Shown here: in pieces, positions 1 to 6,470 of the stretch
Position numbering within the stretch: position 1 is the first letter of the stretch
Layout of the letters: each line of letters starts with the position of its first letter
Assembly (NCBI GenBank): GCA_010092775.1
Contig: JAADYZ010000361.1
Coordinates: 1-23,856, forward strand
Length of the DNA: 23,856 nt
Source of the DNA: Chloroflexota bacterium
Lineage (GTDB): Bacteria > Chloroflexota > Anaerolineae > Aggregatilineales > UBA3940
Direction of reading: 5' to 3'
Program-made: the position numbers and the translations under genes
The notes under the pieces: generated by a model
Seen by the model: only the letters and a program-made list of their open reading frames with translations
Databases searched by the model: none
What the model was told of the DNA's origin: nothing

Positions 1-986
1 GTCTTGTGGACCCCTTTCTTCGACGAGAAGCGGTCCTCGCGGCAACCGAGAGCTACCTTCGCGAGGTGGCTCAACGCGATATGAGTGATGATGTCGCGGC
101 GGCAACCTTTACCCAGGCGGTATTTTCCTCCGGGCAGATGGTCTTTCCCGAACCCGCCCTGATCCAACGCGAAGGGGATATTGTCGTTGTTGGGCTGCCG
201 GATGGCCTCGGAATCTTTCTCTACGATTTGCGTCAGCCGCGTGGCACCCCGCCCCTGGAAATTAGCCGCTGGACAATGGGCCTGCGTGTGTTGGAAGTGC
301 GCTGGGTGCTGAATAGTGACCGCGATCCAGTTGAGATCGGCGTGATCTATGGCACCCAGGGCCAGGACGGCACTCGGATACCGCATTACGCCTTGGCGAC
401 CTATAACGCCAATGTTTCCACCTGGCGTGTAAACTGGCTAAGCGACGAAGACCCCGATTGGTGGTTTAACTCCCAGAATGGGCGGATGGCCGTTGCTTCT
501 GATCTGAGCTTGCTGGCTGTGGAGGGGGAGGCCGAGAATACCACAGCCGTCTTCATCGAGACGGATGAGTCTCCCACACGGCGCTTCCGTGTTTTCTGGG
601 TGCGCGAAGAGTCGGTCTACATCATCAGCCCCCCTGTTGGCAGTCATCCGAGCCGTCAGGCCTGGCTGTGGCAGATCGCTCAGCCTTCACCTTATGCTAC
701 GCTGGTCGAATTTATCGAGCGTTTACGCAATACAGATCAGGGACGGGCGGCCAACCTCACGACCTCAGATCAAGTCGTTTTAGATGCGCTCGATTTCGGC
801 CTCTACCAACGGGACCGCGAGTTCCGTGTGGTGCAGACGGAGCAAGGTGACGAGACCATTATTGTCTTTCAAGACCAGCGGGGTGCTTTTGTGGCACGTT
901 TCAACGCTCCGACCACTGACGAGGCGCCCTGGTTGATTAGCGATATTCGCCCCATTGGGGCTGATGAGCTGGAGGAGGACTCCTGA
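1..986 (+). CDS. Hypothetical protein, 3' part of gene (5' end probably outside window)
   Basis: The frame is already open at base 3 and runs to a TGA at 984-986. A GTG at base 6 could serve as a start, but nothing upstream can be judged, so I treat the gene as 5'-truncated; 327 codons are visible. I do not recognise the family. The visible protein is rich in Trp, aromatic and acidic residues, has many short hydrophobic stretches typical of beta structure (for example IVVVGLPDGLGIFLYDL near residue 58), and has no membrane segment in the visible part. A signal peptide or lipobox could lie upstream. Its stop shares a base with the lipB start (TGATG), and the lipB Shine-Dalgarno lies inside its last codons, so the two are almost certainly cotranscribed and translationally coupled. 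Confidence 0.75.
   Translation, partial: LVDPFLRREAVLAATESYLREVAQRDMSDDVAAATFTQAVFSSGQMVFPEPALIQREGDIVVVGLPDGLGIFLYDLRQPRGTPPLEISRWTMGLRVLEVRWVLNSDRDPVEIGVIYGTQGQDGTRIPHYALATYNANVSTWRVNWLSDEDPDWWFNSQNGRMAVASDLSLLAVEGEAENTTAVFIETDESPTRRFRVFWVREESVYIISPPVGSHPSRQAWLWQIAQPSPYATLVEFIERLRNTDQGRAANLTTSDQVVLDALDFGLYQRDREFRVVQTEQGDETIIVFQDQRGAFVARFNAPTTDEAPWLISDIRPIGADELEEDS
971..978 (+). promoter_or_regulatory. Ribosome binding site for lipB inside the upstream gene
   Basis: GGAGGAGG lies 7 bases before the ATG at 986, within the last codons of the preceding gene. It fixes the lipB start and supports translational coupling across the TGATG overlap. Confidence 0.7.
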
Positions 987-1744
987 TGGCCCTGGTTTGT
1001 GATCTAGGGAGCTTGGACTATCGCGCGGCCTGGTCGCTTCAGCAAAGCCTTGCTGAAGCGCGCGCCCAGGGAAAGATTGACGATGTTCTTCTGCTCGTTG
1101 AGCATCCTCATACCTTTACGTTGGGCCGCTCCGCCTCTCGCGATCACCTTTTGTGGGACGCCCAACCCTGCCGCCTTAAAGGAGCCACGGTAGTCGAAGT
1201 CGATCGTGGTGGCGACATCACTTATCATGGGCCGGGCCAGTTGGTCGCTTATCCAATCCGCTATCTGTGTGAACCTGATCGGACTGGCCGCCTGCCAAAA
1301 GTCGACTATGTTGGCTATCTTCGGCAGCTTGAAGCTGTCTTGATCGAGACGGTCGCCCAATTCGGTGTGACAGCCTATCGGCTGGCAGGCTTTACAGGGG
1401 TGTGGGTGGGACCTCAAGCTGACCCGCGCAAACTTGCGGCGATTGGCGTGCGCGTCAGTGGTCGGGGTGTGAGTACACACGGCGTTGCCCTTAACCTCAC
1501 GACCGATCTGAGCTACTTTGCGGGGATCGTCCCCTGTGGCATTGACGACAAGGGGGTCACCTCATTGGCCGATTTGCTTTCAACTGCTGCGCCGTCTTTG
1601 GACACAACAAAAGCCGCCTTGCTGGCAGCCTTTGGACTCGTCTTTCAAGAGGGACTGATTGCTATTTCGCCTGCTGATTTGAGGCAACGGCTGCTGTCGG
1701 AGACATTTCCGATGAGTGACCTGGAAACACACGACCACCCGTGA
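986..1744 (+). CDS. lipB: Octanoyl-[acyl-carrier-protein]:protein N-octanoyltransferase (lipoyl synthesis)
   Basis: LipB moves the octanoyl group from acyl-carrier protein onto a lysine of lipoyl-dependent enzymes or GcvH, the first step of cytoplasmic lipoate synthesis; LipA then inserts sulfur. The 252-residue protein carries the family signature RGGDITYHGPGQLVAYP (residues 74-90), the catalytic Lys149 in RKLAAIGVRVS, a THGVALNL block, and the nucleophile Cys184 in VPCGI, spaced as in characterised LipB. The length is slightly above the usual 210-230 because of a C-terminal tail. The ATG overlaps the upstream stop (TGATG) and follows a good GGAGGAGG. The last 83 bp lie antisense to the 3' end of the ferredoxin-NADP reductase gene. 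No lipA is visible in the window. Assignment is secure. Confidence 0.96.
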   Translation: MALVCDLGSLDYRAAWSLQQSLAEARAQGKIDDVLLLVEHPHTFTLGRSASRDHLLWDAQPCRLKGATVVEVDRGGDITYHGPGQLVAYPIRYLCEPDRTGRLPKVDYVGYLRQLEAVLIETVAQFGVTAYRLAGFTGVWVGPQADPRKLAAIGVRVSGRGVSTHGVALNLTTDLSYFAGIVPCGIDDKGVTSLADLLSTAAPSLDTTKAALLAAFGLVFQEGLIAISPADLRQRLLSETFPMSDLETHDHP

Positions 1745-2699
1745 TGAAACTGTAGGCATGATTGACGGCGATAGCCGCCTCGCCGAAGCCGACAGCAATC
1801 AGATTGAGCGATTCGCTGCCGTCTTGCATGCAGACATCGCCAGCCGCATACACACCAGGAATATTGGTCTCCATCCGGCCATTGACCACAATGTAGCGCT
1901 TGTTCAGAGCCAAGCCCCAATCCTTGATCGGCCCAAGATCAGCCTTGAAGCCCAGGTTCATCAATACAATATCAATATCGAGGATGGTGTCTTCATCACT
2001 ACGGTTATCGAAGATTTTGACGCCGGTAATGCTATCATCCCCCAACACCTCGCGTACCTCATAGTGCAACATCACATTGACGTCAGACTCCATTAACTCG
2101 GTGACACTGCTGGGGTGAGCGCGGAATCCTTCACGCCGGTGGATCAAGGTGGTTTCGGACGCAATGTCCTTCAAATTGAGAGCCCAATCCACCGCCGAGT
2201 CACCACCGCCTACGATCAGGAGTCGCTTGTCTTTGAAGATGCTTTTGTCCTGCACGAAGTAATAAACACCACGCTCTTCGAAGCGTGTGAGCGATTCGTT
2301 CTTGAGTTTGTTCGGGCGGAAAGCTCCGATCCCACCACAGATTACAACCGCCTTGGCATAGTGGCTGGCGACATCGGTGGTCAAAACGAGGGTGCCGTCG
2401 TCCTCGCGGACCAATTTCTCAGCCCGTTCCCCAAGGCACATTGTGGGGTCCCACTTGGCGATCTGCTGTAGCAGGTTGTCGACGAGATCCTTGGCCAGAA
2501 CCTCTGGATAGCCCGCCACATCGTAGATGTACTTCTCCGGATAGAGCACAGCCAACTGCCCGCCTGCCTCTGGCAGTACCTCAACGACTTTGGTACGCAT
2601 CTCGCGCATGCCAGCGTAGAAAGCTGCATACAGCCCCGTTGGACCCGCCCCAACGATTATGACATCAAACACATCACGATCATGCCCATTTTCACTCAC
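1662..2699 (-). CDS. Ferredoxin--NADP(+) reductase, thioredoxin-reductase-like type
   Basis: This FAD enzyme transfers electrons between NADPH and ferredoxin or flavodoxin. The 345-residue protein has the FAD-binding GAGPTG (residues 17-22), the NADPH-binding GGGDSA (164-169) and a C-terminal FAD contact AAGDV followed by the conserved GEAAIAVNHAYSFI and GHSSE. The redox CxxC found in true thioredoxin reductases is absent, which together with the length places it in the bacterial YumC-type FNR group. The start is a GTG with AGGAG 8 bases upstream. It is the last gene of a five-gene minus-strand run, 43 bp behind the serine-peptidase gene. Its final 26 codons, including part of the conserved C-terminal region, overlap lipB on the opposite strand. 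Confidence 0.93.
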   Translation of the reverse strand: MSENGHDRDVFDVIIVGAGPTGLYAAFYAGMREMRTKVVEVLPEAGGQLAVLYPEKYIYDVAGYPEVLAKDLVDNLLQQIAKWDPTMCLGERAEKLVREDDGTLVLTTDVASHYAKAVVICGGIGAFRPNKLKNESLTRFEERGVYYFVQDKSIFKDKRLLIVGGGDSAVDWALNLKDIASETTLIHRREGFRAHPSSVTELMESDVNVMLHYEVREVLGDDSITGVKIFDNRSDEDTILDIDIVLMNLGFKADLGPIKDWGLALNKRYIVVNGRMETNIPGVYAAGDVCMQDGSESLNLIAVGFGEAAIAVNHAYSFITGGRVFPGHSSEMSPTAAVASNQQAK

Positions 2700-2707
2700 A
2701 AGCTCTT

Positions 2708-2712
2708 CTCCT
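2708..2712 (-). promoter_or_regulatory. Ribosome binding site supporting a GTG start for the reductase
   Basis: AGGAG on the minus strand lies 8 bases before the GTG at 2699-2697. There is no competing ATG with comparable spacing, so the GTG start is preferred. Confidence 0.6.
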
Positions 2713-2742
2713 GAGGATACGTTCGGATTTTCACAACAGACC

Positions 2743-3819
2743 TTAGCTAAGAAGCAGGGTGACTTGCAAACGTTTTAGGACGGCTTCAATGGGCGTCATC
2801 ACGCTGACCTGCTCCGAACCTGAGAACAACAGACCGACTGCGCGGCGCTGATAGTCGAGTACAAGCGAGCCAGAATCACCACTCTGGCTGAAGGGTGTGA
2901 CGATCACCTGATTCCTGAAGCGGGCCACACCACCCGCCGGGTAGCGTACGTTGATTGACACCGCGATCTGGGTAATGGTGCCAGTAGTGAGGCCTGTGGT
3001 GCGCCCACTCTTTAAGACGGGCATACCCAGTTCTGGCGTGGCGATCCCAGTCGGCGGCCCACCAGCGTCAATAATGTCCAGATTGAAGGTCACGCCAGGC
3101 AAAATGCGCGCCAGGGCGGCATCCATCGTATTCAAGGTTGACGTGTCAATCCCGCCCGGCGCGCCTGGGGCGGCCAACTCAATACCCTCTGCCACCCTCT
3201 CGCGCGCTTTCGGCAGGAGATCAGACAGAAATGCACTGCATCCACGCGGCGATTCGGCCACAACCTGCGCCTCTTCAATCGCTTCTGCCGCTTCACTTTC
3301 AAAGGTTAACGGCGTGAAGGAGTCGAGCTCGGCTACAACGTTATTTTCCATACCGCCGTCAGAACGGCCTGGTTGGATGATCGGATCACCGACCTTGGCT
3401 TGGTTCTCGCGGGCCAACACATGGTTATTGCTCAGGATGAAGGTTTCACCGCCACGCCGGACCATTGCACCAATGGTGCCTGCTACCCCTTCCATATGCC
3501 CAACGGACATCCCTGGACGAATGGGTCGATTGACGCCACGCCGGTTCAGGCCGAGCGCCACAACCTCACCGATTTCAACGACGTCAGTAGGTAGATCATC
3601 AACGTGATCGGGCAGAAGTTCGCTCTCTGGTAGGTCTTGGCGAGGTTTTTTGGCTGCCACAGAGAATACCACGCTGGGCGTGTCGGTCAGTTCACCATTG
3701 ACCATCTTGTAGCCAATACCCACACCAACGATGTTCCGTTGCTTAAGGAACTTGCGCAGCAGATCGCCGCGATCTTCAAATGCCGCTTGAACTCGATTGA
3801 CCAATTCTGGTTGAGACAT
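2743..3819 (-). CDS. Trypsin-fold serine peptidase (Nal1-like), apparently cytoplasmic
   Basis: The 358-residue protein has no signal peptide. An N-terminal segment (about residues 25-85; NIVGVGIGYK, PSVVFSVAAKKP, VVEIG) is typical of a bacterial group related to plant NAL1-type peptidases. It is followed by a chymotrypsin-fold domain with a full candidate triad: His133 in LSNNHVLA, Asp233 in TMDAALARI and Ser316 in SGDSGSLV. The motif LKSGRTTGLTTG (269-280) is also common in this group. A roughly 70-residue insertion (about 165-225) between His and Asp is unusual. The substrate is unknown. It sits 33 bp behind the membrane protein gene and 43 bp ahead of the reductase gene. The ATG has only a weak Shine-Dalgarno, suggesting coupling to upstream translation. 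Peptidase fold is well supported; the biological role is not. Confidence 0.85.
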   Translation of the reverse strand: MSQPELVNRVQAAFEDRGDLLRKFLKQRNIVGVGIGYKMVNGELTDTPSVVFSVAAKKPRQDLPESELLPDHVDDLPTDVVEIGEVVALGLNRRGVNRPIRPGMSVGHMEGVAGTIGAMVRRGGETFILSNNHVLARENQAKVGDPIIQPGRSDGGMENNVVAELDSFTPLTFESEAAEAIEEAQVVAESPRGCSAFLSDLLPKARERVAEGIELAAPGAPGGIDTSTLNTMDAALARILPGVTFNLDIIDAGGPPTGIATPELGMPVLKSGRTTGLTTGTITQIAVSINVRYPAGGVARFRNQVIVTPFSQSGDSGSLVLDYQRRAVGLLFSGSEQVSVMTPIEAVLKRLQVTLLLS

Positions 3820-3852
3820 AGGATGCTATTTGCTGGGTGAGGGAAGCACGCC

Positions 3853-4758
3853 TTACTGGCGCGACTCCCATTCGCGGATCACACTGATGATAAATTCACG
3901 CACGGCATTATCGGCAACGTCGCCGACTGTCTCAAAGAACTGACCATCTACCTCGATGCGAATGTTGCCGCTGGGTGTCCCCCGAATATGCACGGAGCGA
4001 TGAGCCATATTGGGGGTCAATGTCAGGCGATACTGGAGCAGTTCCTCGATCTCTTCTGCCATGCTGCGCGCGGCTTCTTCCTCCTCATCTTCATCGACTG
4101 GTGCCGATTGCGGAGGAGGTGGCGGTGCGACGCTTGGCTGCACTGGGGCAGGCTGCGAGACTGTCGGCGGCGCAGCGACAGGAGACGGAGCAGGCGGTCG
4201 AGGAGGTAAATTGGTGCCATCAGCGCCCTCGGCAAAGCGGGTCAAAGCCCGCGCAGTACCTAAGAAGCGTCGTTGGACGTTGCTGTCTTCCATTTGTTCT
4301 ACGCTTCCATAGCGAATGCCGCCAATTTCGACCAAAAGCGAGCCGTCAGCGAGGTCGCGATAGAGCCGCATCACCTCGACAATTTCATCCGATGGTGAAT
4401 AGGCAGGGGATGGCGGAACCGCCACAGATTGGCTGGCAACAGGTGCGGACGCTGCGACGGCGTCGCCCTTTGGCGTCCCACTGGGGAGGCTGTTTGCCCA
4501 GTCTGGGTTGGCGGGTTTGGGCTGTGCAAAGCCCAAGTCTTGCGCCAGTGCCTCAAACAGGCCCGGGCCATCGTCGTTTTGCGGGCGTCCTGCTTGCGCA
4601 GGGCGCGCTGCTTGCTCAAAGCTCTCTTCTGCTATCTCTTCTTCTTCATCATCCCGCGTGGCAAACCACCAGAAGGCAATCCCGGCGACCGAAAGCAGCG
4701 CAAGGACAATAGCCACAATCGGGAAAACGACCATAGCGGTGCTACCATCTAACGACAT
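3853..4758 (-). CDS. Single-pass membrane protein with two copies of a small module; function unknown
   Basis: I do not recognise the family. The 301-residue protein begins with a hydrophobic segment (residues 9-33) followed by an acidic stretch (DDEEEEIAEE), suggesting an N-terminal anchor with the rest in the cytoplasm. Two similar modules are separated by Pro/Ala-rich linkers: module A (about 125-175, core LLVEIGGIRYGSVEQMED) and module B (about 236-297, core IRIEVDGQFFETVGDVAD). Their cores align without gaps over 32 positions, sharing E, G, V, D, V and R, with matching hydrophobic positions. The linker before module B is strongly acidic (VDEDEEEEAA). The ATG has AGGAG 6 bases upstream and lies 17 bp after the mutM stop, so it belongs to the same transcript. 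Confidence 0.8.
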   Translation of the reverse strand: MSLDGSTAMVVFPIVAIVLALLSVAGIAFWWFATRDDEEEEIAEESFEQAARPAQAGRPQNDDGPGLFEALAQDLGFAQPKPANPDWANSLPSGTPKGDAVAASAPVASQSVAVPPSPAYSPSDEIVEVMRLYRDLADGSLLVEIGGIRYGSVEQMEDSNVQRRFLGTARALTRFAEGADGTNLPPRPPAPSPVAAPPTVSQPAPVQPSVAPPPPPQSAPVDEDEEEEAARSMAEEIEELLQYRLTLTPNMAHRSVHIRGTPSGNIRIEVDGQFFETVGDVADNAVREFIISVIREWESRQ

Positions 4759-4775
4759 GGTGGTCTCCTTTCACA

Positions 4776-5588
4776 TCAATGCTGGCAAACCGGGCAGTAG
4801 TGGGTGCCGCGCTGAGCCAGGCGGATCTTCTCGATCGGGTTGCCGCAGCGTTGGCAGGGCTTGCCGGTTTGGTCATAGGCATTCAAGTAGTCCTGATGTT
4901 CGCCGCGCTCGCCGTTGGCTTTGCGGTACCAGTTGACGCTGGCCCCTTCATGGTCAATCCCTAGACGCAGCACGGATCGAATGGCATCGTAGAGGCGCTT
5001 AACTTCATCACCTTCGAGTGTATCGGCTTTTCGACGTGGGTCAATGCGGGCCGACCACAGGGCCTCATCGGCGTAAATATTGCCGACGCCCGCCAGAAAA
5101 GCTTGATTCATCAACAAGGGTTTTAGAACAGCCTTCCGCCTGGCCAGCTCACGCCGCAGATAGTCTTCGGTGAAGTCGTCGGAGAGTGGCTCAGGGCCAA
5201 GTTTACTCTCGATTAGGTCGAGGCTTTCCGCCAGGTACAAGCGGCCAAACTTGCGCATGTCGGAGAAGCGCAGTTCGCGGCCATCATCGAAGCGAAAGCG
5301 GGCACGCAGATAAGGCCCAGCTTCGTCCCCTACCGGAGCCATATAGAGTCGCCCGGTCATCTTGAGATGGATGATCAGGTAATCGCGGTTGAGCTTCACA
5401 ATGATGTACTTGGCGCGACGCGAGAGGCTCTCAACCACCTGACCTCGAATCCGATGCAGGAATTCATCCGGACTCGGTGTTACGATCTGCCGGGGCCAAG
5501 TGCTCTCTGCGGAAATAATCTCTCGGCCCGGCAAGTTTTCGCCCTGCAGGCCGCGCACAACAGTCTCAACTTCGGGTAGTTCGGGCAT
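4776..5588 (-). CDS. mutM: Formamidopyrimidine-DNA glycosylase / AP lyase
   Basis: MutM (Fpg) excises 8-oxoguanine and ring-opened purines and cleaves the abasic site by beta,delta-elimination. The 270-residue protein starts MPELPEVET, giving the N-terminal Pro2 nucleophile and Glu3 after Met removal. Lys60 in RRAKYIIVKL matches the conserved DNA-contacting lysine. The helix-two-turn-helix is marked by AGVGNIYADEALW. The C-terminal zinc finger has Cys245, Cys248, Cys265 and Cys268 with the conserved Arg261, and the protein ends two residues after the last cysteine. The length is standard. Its ATG is only 3 bp after the stop of the upstream gene and has no separate Shine-Dalgarno, so translation is probably coupled. 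Assignment is secure. Confidence 0.97.
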   Translation of the reverse strand: MPELPEVETVVRGLQGENLPGREIISAESTWPRQIVTPSPDEFLHRIRGQVVESLSRRAKYIIVKLNRDYLIIHLKMTGRLYMAPVGDEAGPYLRARFRFDDGRELRFSDMRKFGRLYLAESLDLIESKLGPEPLSDDFTEDYLRRELARRKAVLKPLLMNQAFLAGVGNIYADEALWSARIDPRRKADTLEGDEVKRLYDAIRSVLRLGIDHEGASVNWYRKANGERGEHQDYLNAYDQTGKPCQRCGNPIEKIRLAQRGTHYCPVCQH

Positions 5589-5591
5589 AGG

Positions 5592-6329
5592 TTAATCGAT
5601 GGGTTGTAGGTTTTGCCAAGTGAAGGTCCAACAGCAGCCATCCAGTCGATCCTCTTCATCGTAGACTTCAGCCTCAGCCCAAGTCGGATAGCCAAACTCC
5701 GTGTCAAAGGTGGCCCGGAGGCGCGTCGTGCCCGGCAGATAGTCGTTGCTGGCACGCTGCACACGGGTGAAGGCACCCTCGACAGTCATCTCTGATAGGA
5801 TGCCCTCACAGGCTGCGATCGGGAACCAATGACCTGCATCTGGGCCAGGGTCGTTGACAACTTCGCCATCACGGACCTCGATTGTGACAGGCCCGCAGTG
5901 CGTGTCGCTGTTGTGGTCGATGTACTCAACGTCAAGCTGATAGTGGCTGATCCCCAGGCTGTCCCAGCGCTCCTCGGTTTGTTGGGTCAGGTTGTCAATT
6001 TGCTGCACTTGGGCCACATCGATCAGCGCTTCCCAAGGGAAGGGTCGCCCCAAGAGCGCAAGAATAGCAAAGGCGATTAAACAGGCAAAGCCCATTAAGC
6101 CAATGAACACGGCTCCCCTGGCAGTTAGAATACGGCGTCGACGCTCGCGGCGCATGCGAGCCAGCTCACGTTGGCGGCGGCGCTCCTCCCGCTCGCGCTC
6201 GCGGCGCGCCTTGGCTTCCTGGCGACGCTTGCGCCATTTACCCCAGGGAGTCCAGGGCTCACGCGGTTTGGCGGGCTGCTTGACGCTGCTCGATTTGCTG
6301 TTGGCTGATGATTTCCGGCGACGGGCCAT
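5592..6329 (-). CDS. Membrane-anchored protein with basic N-terminal arm and DUF6174-like domain
   Basis: This is the first gene of the five-gene minus-strand run. Residues 1-72 are extremely Arg/Lys-rich, with an alternating Arg/Glu stretch (about 34-66) likely to form one long charged helix. A transmembrane segment follows (about 73-95). The rest (about 110-245) is predicted outside by the positive-inside rule and resembles DUF6174: a short WDSLGISHYQLDV start, a Cys in THCGPVTIEV, a VRDGEVV strand, and the FDTEFGYPTWAEAEVYDEED ending. Four Cys residues in the outer part could form disulfides. A strong GGAGGAGAGG lies 10 bases upstream of the ATG. The domain call rests on motif pattern only; the molecular role is unknown. 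Confidence 0.75.
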   Translation of the reverse strand: MARRRKSSANSKSSSVKQPAKPREPWTPWGKWRKRRQEAKARREREREERRRQRELARMRRERRRRILTARGAVFIGLMGFACLIAFAILALLGRPFPWEALIDVAQVQQIDNLTQQTEERWDSLGISHYQLDVEYIDHNSDTHCGPVTIEVRDGEVVNDPGPDAGHWFPIAACEGILSEMTVEGAFTRVQRASNDYLPGTTRLRATFDTEFGYPTWAEAEVYDEEDRLDGCCWTFTWQNLQPID

Positions 6330-6339
6330 TGCAAAGCTG

Positions 6340-6349
6340 CCTCTCCTCC
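6340..6349 (-). promoter_or_regulatory. Ribosome binding site of the first gene of the minus-strand run
   Basis: Minus-strand GGAGGAGAGG, 10 bases before the ATG at 6329-6327. It is the strongest Shine-Dalgarno in this run, consistent with this gene being promoter-proximal. Confidence 0.6.
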
Positions 6350-6378
6350 GAAGAGTATGCCCTAAGCGCTTGCGCCTT

Positions 6379-6408
6379 GCTATAAGAGATTGATCAAACC
6401 TCAGCCAA
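6379..6408 (-). promoter_or_regulatory. Candidate promoter for the mutM-containing run
   Basis: On the minus strand, TTGGCT (6408-6403) and TATAGC (6384-6379) are separated by 18 bases, about 50 bp before the first start codon. Both boxes match consensus at 4 of 6 positions. The site is interleaved with the dnaE promoter on the other strand. Moderate to weak support. Confidence 0.4.
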
Positions 6409-6420
6409 GTCTGTTATACT
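6390..6420 (+). promoter_or_regulatory. Candidate promoter for dnaE
   Basis: TTGATC (6390-6395), a 19-base spacer and TATACT (6415-6420), with an extended -10 TG at 6412-6413 that can compensate for the long spacer. The predicted transcript start is near 6427, which excludes the TTG at 6426 as the dnaE start codon. Confidence 0.55.
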
Positions 6421-6470
6421 AGGCCTTGGTTCGAATGCTTGTTCTAAGTGAGATGGTAAAACACAAATCG

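Noticed and set aside
2951..3607. A 218-codon plus-strand frame inside the serine peptidase gene
   Set aside because: Antisense shadow of a gene with a clear catalytic triad; its translation is low-complexity Ser/Pro/Arg.
3975..4712. A 245-codon plus-strand frame opposite the two-module membrane protein
   Set aside because: The minus-strand protein has a good ribosome binding site, membrane anchor and module repeat; the plus-strand translation has Arg/Gln-rich shadow composition.
6426..6470. TTG at 6426 as dnaE start, adding 15 residues
   Set aside because: It lies at the predicted transcription start, has no ribosome binding site, and the added residues are not typical of the family. ATG 6453 remains possible.
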